Shown here one piece after another: positions 23,025 to 33,229 of a DNA stretch of 64,000 nucleotides (positions are counted from its first letter, which is position 1; each line of letters begins with the position of its first letter). The position numbers and the translations under genes were made by a program. A model generated the notes under the pieces. It was not told where the DNA came from and did no database searches. It was given only the letters and a program-made list of their open reading frames with translations. Origin of the DNA: Vreelandella sulfidaeris (lineage in GTDB: Bacteria > Pseudomonadota > Gammaproteobacteria > Pseudomonadales > Halomonadaceae); assembly GCA_007182875.1 (NCBI GenBank), contig AP019514.1, forward strand, positions 682,001 to 746,000, given 5' to 3'.

Positions 23025-24372
23025 ATGTTTCTTTCACCTGCTGCCGGAGAGCGGCCCTTGGATACGCGCTTCCCTTTTGTTGATTGGTTTCGTAACGCTT
23101 CCCCTTACATCAATGCTCACCGGGGACGAACCTTTGTCATCTTAATTGAAGGCGAAGCCATGGCGTCTGGCCGAGGGGAGCAACTGATTCAAGATTTAGC
23201 CCTGCTGCATACCCTGGGCGTGCGCTTGGTGGTGGTATTTGGTATTCGCCCCAGGTACACGAAGCGTTAAGCGCCGCCGGCGTAGAGCCAACGCGCGTTG
23301 ATGGCCGCTGGGTGGCAGACCGCGCTGTGATGGCGCACGTAGAGCAGGTCGCTGCCCATCAGCGGCTATGGCTGGAAGCGCGGCTGTCGCTGGGCCTGCC
23401 CAGCACGCCGCTACATGGCGTAGAGCTGAGTGTCATCTCTGGCAACCTGGTGACCGCCAAGCCGCTGGGCGTACGCGAAGGAGTCGATTTCGACCACAGC
23501 GGTGAAGTGCGCCGCGTGCGCGCCAGCGCCATTCAAGGTCTGCTGGAAAAGGTTCGCTAGTGCTATTGCCGCCGCTGGGTTTCTCAAGCACCGGTGAGGT
23601 GTTTGATCTGGATGCTTCTGAAGTAGCCCATCACGCCGCTATAGCGTTAAAGGCCGATAAGCTGATTTTGCTGGGCGAGTCAGAAGGGCTAGAAGATGAT
23701 CACGGCGCGCTGCTTCGCCAGCTCTCGCCAGCGGAGGCCGAGCCACGATTAACGAACGCCGTACCGGGTAGCGAGCTAGCCCGCCATTTACAGGCCGCCT
23801 GCACCGCCGCACGGGAAGGTGTAGCTCGCACGCATTTGCTCTCCTGGCGCAACCACGATGCCTTGTTGGGTGAGCTATTCACCCGTGACGGCGTGGGCAC
23901 CATGATTACCCAGCACCGTTACGAACAGCTGCGTCCGGCTACGCTCAACGATGTGGCGGGTTTATTAGAACTCCTCGAGCCCCTAGAGCGGCGGGGCATG
24001 CTGGTCGCCCGTTCTCGTGAGCGGTTGGAGCACGAGATTGACGACTACATGGTGATCGAGCGCGACGGCATGGTGATCGGATGCGCCGCGCTGCATGTAT
24101 TCCCGGATACCAGCATTGCTGAACTCGCCTGCGTAGCGGTACACGACAGCTACCGCGGCGGCGAGCGGGGCGAGCGCCTAGTGGAAGCCATGGAGCGTCG
24201 TGCCCGGCAGCGCGGTTTAAATGTCATGTTCGTGCTCACCACTCACACGGCGCATTGGTTTGTGGAGCATGGCTTTCATACGGCCAGCTTAGAAGACTTA
24301 CCGCCACTTAAGCGCGAGACTTACAATCACGCCCGCAAATCGAAGGTATTAGTAAAAATCCTGGCGGGGTAG
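23025..24372 (+). CDS. argA: Amino-acid N-acetyltransferase (N-acetylglutamate synthase) ArgA
   Basis: First step of arginine synthesis, acetyl-CoA plus glutamate. The amino-acid-kinase-like domain (FVDWFRNASPYINAHRGRTFVI, LHTLGVRLVVVFGIRPQ) is followed by a GNAT domain (about 23950-24370: IGCAALHVFPD, ELACVAVHDSYRGGERGERL). Reconstructed length is about 450 residues. Frame breaks near 23252 (4 C for 5) and 23551 (one G short, creating a false stop and a false internal start). The start may be 23025 or a downstream in-frame TTG at 23058; most ArgA proteins begin close to RFPFVDWF. Confidence 0.93.
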
Positions 24373-24391
24373 AACGGGGATAGTATTGAAA

Positions 24392-24433
24392 CGTGGGAAT
24401 TAAAGCGTGGGAATTAAAGCGTGAGCGTTCAAG
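24392..24433. repeat. 14-bp tandem repeat after argA
   Basis: CGTGGGAATTAAAG is present twice exactly (24392-24405 and 24406-24419), followed by a degenerate third unit CGTGAGCGTTCAAG. Confidence 0.8.
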
Positions 24434-24522
24434 CGTGCATATAAGGGGGTAAGTAGAAAGTGAGAAGTCGATTAATATAAAGAAATGATAGTGGGCGGTA
24501 AAGAGTGAAGTAAGACACCCAT

Positions 24523-24551
24523 AAAGGGGCGGCGAAACCGCCCTTTTGTTT
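24523..24551. terminator. Terminator between argA and the SDR gene
   Basis: AAAGGGGCGG and CCGCCCTTTT around CGAAA, followed by GTTTT. It serves argA on the plus strand and could act on both strands, since the SDR gene converges here. Confidence 0.75.
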
Positions 24552-24589
24552 TGCTAGTCACGTGTTTAGCTAGTCACGTTAGATGCTTA

Positions 24590-25443
24590 TTAAGTGTTTA
24601 AAATAACACCGCCATTTAAGTGCATGGTTTGACCGGACATATAGGACGACTCTTCGCTGGCTAAATAAACATAGGCGGGGCCCATTTCACTGGGCTGGCC
24701 AGCACGGTTCATAGGTACCTGACCGCCGAATGACGCCACCTTCTCGTCATCAAAACTGGCCGGAATTAACGGGGTCCAGACTGGCCCTGGCGCCACTGCG
24801 TTAACGCGAATGCCACGGTCCATCAGTGACATTGCTAGCGAGCGCACCAATCCCTGAATAGCGCCCTTGGTAGCGGTGTAATCGATCAGCGAATTATTGC
24901 CCTTAAAGGCGTTGATGGATGACGTAGAAATGATGGTGTCACCCTCGCTAAGATGCGGTAGGGCAGATTTCGTCAGATAGAAATGGCTAAAGATATTGGT
25001 CTGGAAGGTACGTAGCAGTTGATCATCGGGGATCTCGGTAATGTCGTCCCAATCGTACTGCTCAGCGGCGTTGTTGATCACAATATTAATTTTACCGAAG
25101 TGATCAAGGGTACGCTTAACGATATCGCGGCAAAATTCTGGTTCCGCTACATCGCCTTTTAACACCAAGCAATGGCGGCCTTCCGCTTCCACTAATCGCT
25201 TAGTCTCTTCAGCATCTTTATCTTCGTCTAAATAGGCAATCGCACAGTCGGCGCCTTCCCGGGCGTAGTGAACGGCCACTGCGCGGCCAATGCCGCTGTC
25301 GCCACCGGTAATAATGGCCACTTTATCCAGCAGCTTATCGGTGCCGCGGTAGCTCTCACGGATATACTCGGGTTCGGGGCGCATCGCGTATTCATCGCCC
25401 GGCTGCTTATCTTGATGCTGGGAGGTTGCTTTTGATCACTCAT
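24590..25443 (-). CDS. Short-chain dehydrogenase/reductase, YghA/general-stress-protein-39 type
   Basis: Classical SDR, about 285 residues, with an N-terminal extension typical of the YghA/GspS39 group. The NAD(P)-binding TGGDSGIGRAVAVHYAREGAD, the NNAAEQ segment, the catalytic Ser in STSSIN and the YxxxK motif in DYTATKGAI are all present. The start is taken as the ATG at 25443 (MSDQKATSQHQDKQ); a missing A near 25430 otherwise shortens the protein. The substrate is unknown. Family members are often osmotic- or general-stress-induced, which fits the adjacent stress cluster. Confidence 0.85.
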
Positions 25444-26132
25444 GTGCGGTCACTCCATTGTTGGCACAGGTACGTGTCGTTCAATATTTACCTTTCAAAA
25501 TCACTGGGTAATAACTAGCACAAACAGCGACAATCCGATCCTCGGATTCACTGCGATGCTCTACACCGTTCTAAGGTGGCACATTTCTAAGGGACTCGGT
25601 TCTAAGAGACGTTCTAAGAGACAGAGCTCTAAGAGACAGAGCTCTAAGAGACCCCGCTTTATGGGCGTAAATCTAAGCTCAATACAGACCTAAACTCAGT
25701 CCTAAGCTTACTCCTGCGCTCAGTCCTAAGCTCAGTCCCAAATGCAGCCCTAAACACAGTTCTTACCATAGACCATCGACGTAAAAGGGAGGCAAATGAG
25801 CAGAAATGGCACACTTCTCTTATTTCCGCTTTTTATATTATCTCTACCAACAATAGTTAATTTAATTTAAATAAATCACGCGTTTTATTAACTTAGGTTA
25901 ATGAGGTGGCTGGATGATGAAATGGATTGGCACATAAATTGACAATAATAAAATCAGCACTATGTTTTGAAAGTGGGCTATCTATTAAGGAAGTTAAGTT
26001 GACTACGTATAAGTGCTGGTCTTCTTTTAGTGCATAAATGCATTAGTTAATTGAACTAAATAGATTTGCAGTGTCGCTGATTGTGTTTCACCACGGATGC
26101 TGACAAGTGAAACGACAAGGAGGAAGTATCAG
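25444..26132. other. Long AT-rich intergenic region with tandem repeats
   Basis: About 690 bp without a convincing gene, between divergent genes. The left half is made of degenerate short repeats (listed separately). The right half (25800-26090) is AT-rich, as expected for promoters of the YqjD-like gene. A long stretch resembling interrupted TTAATTTAA runs lies at 25855-25905. Confidence 0.5.
25585..25765. repeat. Degenerate 11-16-bp tandem repeat array
   Basis: Successive units share TTCTAAGAGAC: TCTAAGGGACTCGGT, TCTAAGAGACGT, TCTAAGAGACAGAGC twice, TCTAAGAGACC. They pass into a looser series around CCTAARCTCAGT (25670-25765). The units do not form a long reading frame with a start site. 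Confidence 0.7.
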
Positions 26133-26732
26133 ATGAATGATCAAGGAAAGCAGCCTAATCCAGGCGCAACAGCCCAGACGAACCAATCAAAGGAATCGCT
26201 CAAGCAGCGAGGTCGAGATACCGCGCATGATGTAAGCGAGGCGGCCCAACACCAAGCAGAAAGCTACTTTACCAAGCAGCGCGATAATGCGGCGGAACAG
26301 TCCCAAAAATTCACAAGCGTGCTGCAGAAAATGGCTGACGAGTTTGATCAACAGCAACAGCCGTATTTCTCTAAGCAAGCGAGAAGATTCGCTGATACCA
26401 CTGAGCGTATGTCGCAAAAATTACGCGATAAAGATTTACGCAGCGTATGCGATGAAGCGAAAAGCTTTAGCCGCCGTGAACCCGCTCTGTTTGTGGGGGT
26501 GTTATTGCGGCTGGCTTTTTTAGCATCGCGCTTTCTGCGAAGCTCCAATAAGCACACGCATGGCAACGACGGATACTCCAATCCGACAGATGAGCGTTCA
26601 ATGGGCCGCCCAATGGAAGAAAGTGTGCCTCCTAAGCCTTCGGCAACCTCGCCGGGTTCGGCTCCCCAGACTTCCGCGTATAGCCAATCATCCAGTCTTT
26701 CAGGCAGCCCCTCTCAAAACGATGGGGTTTGA
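26133..26732 (+). CDS. YqjD/ElaB-like membrane-anchored stress protein
   Basis: About 200 residues: a hydrophilic, Gln/Lys-rich amphipathic helical domain (about 1-105), one hydrophobic segment and a low-complexity Ser/Pro tail. As read, the hydrophobic stretch is LFVGVLLRLAFLASRFLRSS. One more G at 26497 and one fewer T at 26516 restore LFVGGVIAAGFLASRFLRSS, the glycine-rich helix usual in this family, so two compensating indels probably alter a few residues here. AAGGAGG precedes the ATG at 26133. The protein probably acts at the inner membrane; its function is not established. Confidence 0.7.
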   Translation: MNDQGKQPNPGATAQTNQSKESLKQRGRDTAHDVSEAAQHQAESYFTKQRDNAAEQSQKFTSVLQKMADEFDQQQQPYFSKQARRFADTTERMSQKLRDKDLRSVCDEAKSFSRREPALFVGVLLRLAFLASRFLRSSNKHTHGNDGYSNPTDERSMGRPMEESVPPKPSATSPGSAPQTSAYSQSSSLSGSPSQNDGV

Positions 26733-26762
26733 AAACAAGGGGTTTAAAAACAAGGGGTTTAG
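26724..26762. repeat. 15-bp tandem repeat at the end of the YqjD-like gene
   Basis: GGGGTTTGAAAACAA, GGGGTTTAAAAACAA and GGGGTTTAG follow one another, overlapping the last codons of the preceding gene and its 3' flank. Confidence 0.8.
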
Positions 26763-26812
26763 TTGGGTCGAGGAAATGAATCGCCCTAATCAAAGGGCCA
26801 GGGAGGCTAAGA

Positions 26813-27251
26813 ATGGATTCGGAGAATAAAACCACGTCACAAGGCTCATCAATTGGGTCGTTGTTATCGACGTTAACGAAAGAAATGACGTCGCTGGTGC
26901 GCAACGAAGCAGAGCTTGCCAAAACGGAGATGTCTGAAAAGACCCATCAGGCGATGGGTGGTATCGCAGAGATTGCTATTGCCGGTGCAGTTCTGCTCGG
27001 CGGCTTTTTTAACGCTGTTAGCAGCGATAGTGTTCCTGCTAAATGAGGTGCTTCCGCCCGACACCACACCTTGGCTATCTGCATTGATTGTCGGCGGCGT
27101 TGTGACGGTTATCGGTATAGTGATGCTCAAAGCGGGCCAGAAAAAGCTACAGGCTCGCAACCTGATGCCGAATCGTACGATGCATAGTTTGCAAAGTGAC
27201 AAAGCGACTGCGAAAGAGCATCAGCACAACGTCAAGGAGGAGTTGAAATGA
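26813..27251 (+). CDS. YqjE-like 'phage holin family' membrane protein
   Basis: About 145 residues: a hydrophilic N-terminus (LTKEMTSLVRNEAELAKTEMSEK), two membrane helices (IAEIAIAGAVLLGGFLTLLAAIVFLL and LSALIVGGVVTVIGIVML) and a charged tail. This is the YqjE/Holin-X layout found on chromosomes and does not imply a prophage. One T too many near 27006 breaks the frame between the helices. It overlaps the next gene by 4 bp. Confidence 0.78.
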
Positions 27252-28275
27252 CGGATAAGGATAACCAGCGCAAACCTGAAGATATTGAAAAGGATATCCA
27301 TCAGTCGCGCGAGCGCCTCGATTCTACGCTGCATGAAATCGAAGAGCGCTTCTCTCCTCAGCAACTGTTGAATACGTCTTACGAATATATTCGTCAGGGT
27401 GGCGCTAACGAATTTGTTACCAACCTGGGCACGACGATTAAGCAAAACCCACTGCCGTTTCTGCTCACCAGCGCGGGTATTGGCTGGTTAATGCTGGCCC
27501 AACGTAACCCGAATCAAGGGCAACACCAGCATGATGGGTACGCCTCTGAGACTGACGAGCACTTTTACATGGGTGATGAGTATTCATCGACTACTCGCGG
27601 TCCTCAAAGCCCGCAGGGTATCCCCGTTCATGAAGGCACGCACCCCTAACGGTGGAGCGCCTGCCTATAGTAATGCGCCTTCTGGTGTAGCCGGTGCTTC
27701 AGATAATCACAGTGGTTCAGAAGCGCACGTTAGCTCAGAAAGCCATGGCGATGGTAAAGGCCGCATGAGCCGCGTGAAAGAAAGTGCCAGCAGCATGAAA
27801 GGCGGTGCCAAAGGCAAAGCCCAAACCTTAGGCCAAAAGCAAAGCAAACGGCGCAGCAGTGGGGAGATAAAGCCCACCATATGGGAGATAACATGAGAGA
27901 TTCCACATCCCGTCTTCATCACAATACTCATGACCACATGCATAATATGGGTCAACGTGCTCGCCATTCTGAGGGGCAAGCCTCTGACTTTATTCAAGAA
28001 CATCCGCTGGTGGTAGGCGCGCTAGGGTTTGCACTAGGTGCCGCCTTGGGTGCTGTTTTCCCTGCCACCAAAAAGAGGATGAATACATGGGCGAGTATCG
28101 TGATCGCGCTCTTCATAAGGCCGCTGAAAGCGGGCAAGAGCAAATGAATAAAGCCCAGCATACTATTCATGAAAAAGCGGATAAAGCTCAGCAAACTGTT
28201 CACGAAAAAGCCGAGGAAGCTAAAAGAAAAATGAAGACAGCGACTCATCGACTGAGAGACATAGCTCAGGCTTAG
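27248..28275 (+). CDS. DUF3618 domain membrane protein (several frame breaks)
   Basis: The N-terminal DUF3618 motif is clear (RKPEDIEKDIHQSRERLDSTLHEIEERFSPQQLL), followed by a hydrophobic segment (PLPFLLTSAGIGWLML). A Gly/Ser/His-rich linker, a glycine-rich helix (HPLVVGALGFALGAALGAVFPAT) and a C-terminal repeat series (HEKADKAQQTVHEKAEEAKRK) complete it. The parts lie in different frames, with breaks near 27648, 27850, 27890 and 28075; joined they give about 342 residues. It is the third member of the YqjD/YqjE/DUF3618 operon, probably an envelope or ribosome-anchoring stress factor (inference). Confidence 0.72.
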
Positions 28276-28362
28276 CGGGGTCGAGTACGCCTTCTGGCAA
28301 CACGCAAGGCTCGGGTACTAACCATACGCCTTGATACTGTTAGTTCCGCCAGGGAAATAATC

Positions 28363-28390
28363 AGTGGCCGCTTAGTGCGGCCACTTTTTT
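28363..28390 (+). terminator. Terminator after the DUF3618 gene
   Basis: Perfect 9-bp stem AGTGGCCGC / GCGGCCACT with loop TTAGT and a run of six T. Confidence 0.88.
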
Positions 28391-28478
28391 GGTACCCATG
28401 ACGCTATTCAACGAGCCCAGCTGGTCGGACAGCCAGAGCAATGAATAAACTCAGTACTTCAACAAAAGGGAAGAAGCG

Positions 28479-28622
28479 ATGACTCAAGCCTCAGAGCACG
28501 ACAAAAAAGCGCCTAAAGACCGCGAAGATCACCACGATGATGCTAACCCGATGCCGGATACGCATCATGTGAACCCCGGTTCTGGTCACAACCCATCTGA
28601 CGAACATGCACCTGAAAAATAG
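28479..28622 (+). CDS. Small His/Asp-rich hydrophilic protein (47 aa)
   Basis: Short gene with an AAGGGAAGAA ribosome site 8 bp before the ATG. The product is highly polar and probably disordered (DREDHHDDANPMPDTHH, ending SDEHAPEK), with seven His and no hydrophobic core. It lies between two terminators, so it is likely transcribed alone. I do not recognise it. Cysteine-free His/Asp-rich proteins of this size may bind metal or act as desiccation-type hydrophilins, which is speculation. Confidence 0.55.
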   Translation: MTQASEHDKKAPKDREDHHDDANPMPDTHHVNPGSGHNPSDEHAPEK

Positions 28623-28683
28623 CAGCCAGGATAAGCAGTAAGTACGTTAGGTTTAAGTAAAGCTATGTTTGAGCTTAAAGACG

Positions 28684-28712
28684 CGGCGCTATTTCGGTAG
28701 CGCCGTTTGCAT
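28684..28712 (+). terminator. Terminator after the 47-aa gene
   Basis: CGGCGCTA / TAGCGCCG stem with loop TTTCGG, then TTTGCATTTCTT. It is also placed to end the convergent rpiR gene. Confidence 0.7.
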
Positions 28713-28715
28713 TTC

Positions 28716-29602
28716 TTACTCCCGCCGAGGCAGCGTATTCGAGTAGGTTTTAAGCTGTAAGTGGTGGTCATCGGCGTTTTGCAGGGCGTCTAGTGCGGTA
28801 GGGCGATTGCGTTCGGCCAGTAGCGTGCAGAGCACTTCCGAAATGGCTAAGGCGGGGGTCAGTGTATGGAAGAAGCTCTTGCTCTCGGTAGGGCAATAAA
28901 TTGCCTGCTCGGAAATACCTGCCAGCGGAGAGACTTCGCTATCGGTGATCGAAAGAACCGCCAAGCCCTTACTTTTGCCAATTGCGCCATTGCTAATGAA
29001 TCCACGGTATATGGCTTGATGGAGACGATTAGCATTACCTCATCAGGTTTCGCGCGCATTAGTGCGTCACCCCCGTTCCGGCAGGACCATCAAGGTGGAC
29101 AGTACGCTCGCCTAGCAACGACATAACGTAATGAAAATGCCAGGCCACCACGTGGCTGGAGCGTAAGCCCAGCACATAGATTTTTTTTGGCCGCCGCTAA
29201 CCTATCCGCCATGGCGGATAAGCGTGCCAGTGTTTCAGGCGCACACAGCGATACTATCTGAGCGCTTAACCCCTGCAGCATTTGTTGGGCGGCATCACTT
29301 TCCGTGGCGCCAGTGGCTGCAGGGGACTGTTGGCGAACCTTGTCAGCGAAACCGTCGCCTCTTCTGCGCAGCGTTTGCGCATAATGCGTGCGGATATCGT
29401 TGTAGCCTTGAAAGCCCAGCACCTTGGCCAGCCGCGTCATGGTCGCCGGCTGCACCGCCGCATGCCTCGCCACTTCACGCATGGATACCAATGCCACCTC
29501 TTCAGGGTGCTCAAGTAGATAACGCGCTGCCTGTTGGAGCTGTGCTGACAGGGTATCGAACTGCGCAATGATCTGTTCTTTTAGCTGATCGCTCGGTGGC
29601 AT
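28716..29602 (-). CDS. MurR/RpiR family transcriptional regulator (frame breaks)
   Basis: The N-terminal helix-turn-helix of the RpiR family (ARYLLEHPEEVALVSMREVARHAAVQPATMTRLAKVLGF, about residues 27-70) is followed by a SIS sugar-phosphate-binding domain (about 125-270, with YVLGLRSSHVVAWHFHYV and DEVMLIVSIKPYT). Reconstructed length is about 295 residues. Breaks are near 29180 (8 T for 7), 29065 and 28965. It is divergent from the aminotransferase gene and probably regulates it. The ligand cannot be read from the sequence. Confidence 0.82.
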
Positions 29603-29812
29603 AGGACTTTTGACTTAGGGCTTTGTGACATAGAGCGTTGCCTCTCAGCGCTGTGGGCCTGGGTAAGCTGAATCATAACAATGATCCATTTGTTTTAATA
29701 TAAATATATATGATTTGTTTGTTGCATTGCCTTGTCAGGTCGTGCCACTCTTATCCCAAGATCAACGTATGTCGAGATGATTGGGTTCTAGGCATTTTAA
29801 AAGGAAGGCTCC

Positions 29813-31134
29813 ATGACGCGACTTCTTCATCGCAGTATTGGTCAGGCGTTGCCGCACGCAGCCTCTGCGCAGGGCGTTTATATCACTGATACCGAAGGGC
29901 GCCAGTACCTGGATGGCTCGGGTGGGGCGGCGGTGACGAGCGTGGGGCACGCTCACCCGGAAGTGTTAGCGGCCATGCGTGCCCAAATCGACAATCTCTG
30001 CTACGCGCACACCGGTTTTTTCACTACGGATGCCGCAGAAGAACTCGCCGAGAAGCTCGTGAATTTAGCGCCTGAGCCGTTAAACCACGTTTACCTGGTA
30101 TCGGGGGCTCAGAAGCCGTTGAGGCCGCTTTAAAAATGGCGCGCCAGTATTTCGTGGAAGTGGGGCAGCCTCAGCGCCGCCACATTATTGCCAGACGCCA
30201 GAGCTATCACGGCAACACAATTGGCGCGTTAGCCACGGGCGGTAATGCCATGCGGCGCCAGCAGTTTCAGCCGCTGCTGCCCGAGACCCATCACGTCTCG
30301 CCCTGCTACGCCTACCGCGATAAGGGCAACGACGAAACTCCCGAGGCGTATGCCGCTCGATTGGCAGACGAGCTTGAGGCTAAAATTCTCGAACTGGGTG
30401 CTGACAATGTGATGGCGTTTGTCGCCGAGCCAGTGGTCGGCGCTACCTTGGCGCAGTGGCCGCTGAAGCGGATTACTTCAAACGTATTCGCAAGCTTTGC
30501 GACCACTATGGCGTACTGCTGATTCTCGACGAAGTGATGTGTGGCATGGGGCGGACAGGCACGATGTTTGCCTGCGAGCAGGAGGGCATAACGCCCGATA
30601 TTCTCACCATCGCCAAAGGCCTGGGCGGCGGCTATCAGCCAATTGGCGCCGTAATGTTGTCGTCGGCTATTTATGAGAGCTTCGCAAAGGGTTCCGGCCT
30701 TTTCAACATGGGCATACGTATTTGGGTCACCCGGTCGCGGCGGCCGCTGCCAATAAAGTGGTGGAGATTATTGCCCGGCCAGAAACGCTGACCAATGTGA
30801 ACGCCATGGGCAAACGACTACAAAGCGGCCTTGAAGCAGCGCTGGGTGCGTCTCCTATGTGGGCGACATTCGAGGCCGAGGGCTGTTCCGCGGCATTGAA
30901 CTGGTCGCCGATCGAGAGCACAAGACGCCGTTTGATCCCGCCCGGAAAATCCACGCCAAGGTCAAGCGCCAAGCAATGGCAAGGGGGCTGATCAGCTACC
31001 CAATGGGAGGCACCATTGACGGCATATATGGTGACCATATATTGCTGGCTCCGCCGTATACCATTGAACCTGCAGAAATTGACCTGTTGATCGAGCGCAT
31101 TACCCAGGCCATTGACGCCGCGATAGCTGAATAA
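29813..31134 (+). CDS. Class III PLP-dependent aminotransferase (four frame breaks)
   Basis: About 441 residues. Class III features: LDGSGGAAVTSVGHAHPEV near the N-terminus, QSYHGNTIGALATGG, LLILDEVMCGMGRTGT (PLP-ring Asp), and the Schiff-base Lys in TIAKGLGGGYQPIGAV. Breaks near 30109, 30455, 30712 and 30865. Substrate specificity is not evident; family members use omega-amino acids, diaminobutyrate or related amines. GGAAGG precedes the ATG. It shares a divergent promoter region with the RpiR gene and is followed 20 bp later by a carboxymuconolactone decarboxylase-like gene. Confidence 0.85.
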
Positions 31135-31154
31135 GCTGATAAGGAAACTCTCCG

Positions 31155-31727
31155 ATGAAACCATCCCCCTGCCCGCCGATTGCTGACGCCGACTGGCCCG
31201 ATAACATCGCGGAGCTGCGTGAGGGATTTGCCGGTGCCCTTAACGTTTATCGCACCATGGCGCATCACCCCGCGCTGCTGACCGCGTGGGCGCCGTTGCG
31301 CCAGCACGTGGTGAAGGAGAACGCGCTAGGCCCGGCGCTTACCGAAGTGGTGATACTGCGCGCCGGGTTTCGTCTGGGCTCCGCCTACGAGTGGGCACAC
31401 CACGTTAGCCGCGCGCTGGCGCTGGGGTTTTCTGACGCGCGGATTAACGCTATTCGCGGCGTGCCGCAAAGAAGCATGGGGTTGGACGGTTTGATCATAG
31501 AGGCGGTGGATGCGCTATTAGACGAGCATAGGTTGAGCAAGGCGCAGGAGGCGGCGCTGGCGGAAGCGATTGGACGCACCGCCGTGATCGATCTGATCGC
31601 GATGGTGGGGTTCTATTCCGTGTTGGGCTACTTGCTGAAAACCTACGACACGCCGATTGATGACGCTATTCAGCAAGAGGCGCAGGAAAACCCAGCGCTA
31701 TTTTCAATAACGCTGACAGCGAAGTAA
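31155..31727 (+). CDS. Carboxymuconolactone decarboxylase family (AhpD-like fold) protein
   Basis: 190 residues, all-helical. Matches the CMD family in LNVYRTMAHHPALLTAW, TEVVILRAGFRLGSAYEWAHHVSRA and ELIGRTAVIDLIAMVGFYSVLGYLL-like stretches. The family's CxxC redox pair is absent (SAYEW replaces it), while the nearby His residues (EWAHH) are kept, as in catalytic or scavenging CMD proteins rather than AhpD. It lies in one operon with the aminotransferase; a joint pathway is likely but not identifiable. Confidence 0.78.
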   Translation: MKPSPCPPIADADWPDNIAELREGFAGALNVYRTMAHHPALLTAWAPLRQHVVKENALGPALTEVVILRAGFRLGSAYEWAHHVSRALALGFSDARINAIRGVPQRSMGLDGLIIEAVDALLDEHRLSKAQEAALAEAIGRTAVIDLIAMVGFYSVLGYLLKTYDTPIDDAIQQEAQENPALFSITLTAK

Positions 31728-31747
31728 CTCGAACGCCTTGAGCCGCA

Positions 31748-33088
31748 CTACTTAAAGCGCCGTTTCACCTCTACGCTGAGCCTACCTTCACCCAGCCGCA
31801 GTTTGAGCTTCTGTCCGGGCTGGGTATCTTCCGCCCGCCTGATGACCTGACCCTGCTCATCCTGGGCAATGGCATAACCCCGCCCCAACACCGCCAGCGG
31901 GCTAACCGCATTCAGTTCCCGCGCGGCGGCTTTCAACCGCGCTTGCTGGCTCTCTAGCTGGCGCTGCATGGCGCTACTTAGGCGGCGATTCAACTGGTTT
32001 ACCCGTTCACTTTCCGCACGATGCAAGCGCGCCATGTCCTGGCTGGCCAGCCGCCTGCTTAACTGCGTCATCTGCGCTTTTTGCTGGCTGAGCGTTTGCT
32101 GCATGGCGCGCTCAAGGCGTTGACTGAGGGTGGTAACGTGCTGGCGCTGACGATTGAGCTGTTCGCCGGGGTGGCGCAGTTTGGCGCGCAGGGTATCCAG
32201 GCGCTGGCTGTCGCGCTCTAATCGTGCCTGCATGGCCCGCTGCAAACGGCTGTGTTGATGCTCAAGCTGGCGCTTAAGGGCAGTTTGATCCGGCACTAAT
32301 CGTTCGGCAGCCGCCGATGGGGTAGGGGCACGCATATCCGCGGCAAAATCAGCAAGCGTTACGTCCACCTCGTGGCCCACCGCCGACATCACCGGCAGGC
32401 GCGAATGAAAAATTGCCCGCGCCAAATGCTCGTTATTAAACGCCCACAAGTCTTCCAGGCTGCCGCCGCCGCGGGTAATCAGGATGACATCGCGCTCGGG
32501 GTCCAGGCGTGCCTGGCGGTTGAGTAATGCCAGCGCCGATATCATGGCAGGTGCTGCTTCCGCGCCCTGTACCAGCACCGGAATCAGCGTTACATCCGCC
32601 AGTGGCCAGCGGGCTTCCAGTACCGCCAGCACATCACGAATCGCCGCCCCGGTGGCGGAGCTTAAAATCAGCAGCTTGCGAGGTGGAAAGGGCAGTGGCC
32701 GTGCGTTGGCAAACACGCCTTCGGCGTCCAGCTGGGCTTTTAAGCGCTCAAAGGCCGCCAGCAGCTCGCCCAGGCCCGCGGCTTGAACGGCCTCGGCAAT
32801 AAGCTGGTAGTCGCCGCGGGGCTCGAACAACGACACTCGTCCGCGCAGCTTGACCTGATCACCATCGCGCATCGGCGCCGACACAAACCGCGCCCGCTGA
32901 CGAAACAGCGCACAGCGGATCTGCGCACGGTCATCTTTGAGCGTGAAATAGACATGCCCGGACGCCGGGCGGGAAACGTTGGAAAGCTCGCCTTCCACCC
33001 ACACCTCGCCCACATCTCGTTCTAGCACCTTGCGCGCCTTGAGATTGAGTTCGCTGACTGAGAGGATAGTACTGTTTGAGGCGGTCAT
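31748..33088 (-). CDS. xseA: Exodeoxyribonuclease VII large subunit XseA
   Basis: 446 residues and uninterrupted. The N-terminal OB fold (VWVEGELSNVSRPASGHVYFTLKD) is followed by the catalytic domain with DVILITRGGGSLEDLWAFNNE and PVMSAVGHEVDVTLADFAADMRAPTPSAAAE. A long coiled coil (about residues 265-400, Gln/Arg-rich) and a C-terminal LGRGYAIAQDEQGQVI segment complete it. It degrades single-stranded DNA together with XseB, which is not in this window. Confidence 0.95.
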   Translation of the reverse strand: MTASNSTILSVSELNLKARKVLERDVGEVWVEGELSNVSRPASGHVYFTLKDDRAQIRCALFRQRARFVSAPMRDGDQVKLRGRVSLFEPRGDYQLIAEAVQAAGLGELLAAFERLKAQLDAEGVFANARPLPFPPRKLLILSSATGAAIRDVLAVLEARWPLADVTLIPVLVQGAEAAPAMISALALLNRQARLDPERDVILITRGGGSLEDLWAFNNEHLARAIFHSRLPVMSAVGHEVDVTLADFAADMRAPTPSAAAERLVPDQTALKRQLEHQHSRLQRAMQARLERDSQRLDTLRAKLRHPGEQLNRQRQHVTTLSQRLERAMQQTLSQQKAQMTQLSRRLASQDMARLHRAESERVNQLNRRLSSAMQRQLESQQARLKAAARELNAVSPLAVLGRGYAIAQDEQGQVIRRAEDTQPGQKLKLRLGEGRLSVEVKRRFK

Positions 33089-33229
33089 GGAGGCAGTTTA
33101 CATCCAACGCTTGCGGTGCGGTAATCATTGTTAAGGTGCGGTTATTAGACAATGCGCTAACCTGTATCAGCAATGATATTTGTCAAGAGGTTAGTTTTGC
33201 GGCCGCGGCGCGAATGTTAATTTTTGTGT

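Noticed and set aside
23560..24372. Separate GNAT acetyltransferase gene starting at 23560
   Set aside because: It is the C-terminal part of argA; one missing G near 23551 creates the false stop and start.
25585..25765. CRISPR array
   Set aside because: Units are only 11-16 bp, contiguous and degenerate, without unique spacers, and no cas gene is present.
26813..27251. Prophage, suggested by the 'phage holin family' label
   Set aside because: The YqjE-type holin-like protein is part of a chromosomal envelope cluster; no other phage gene is present.
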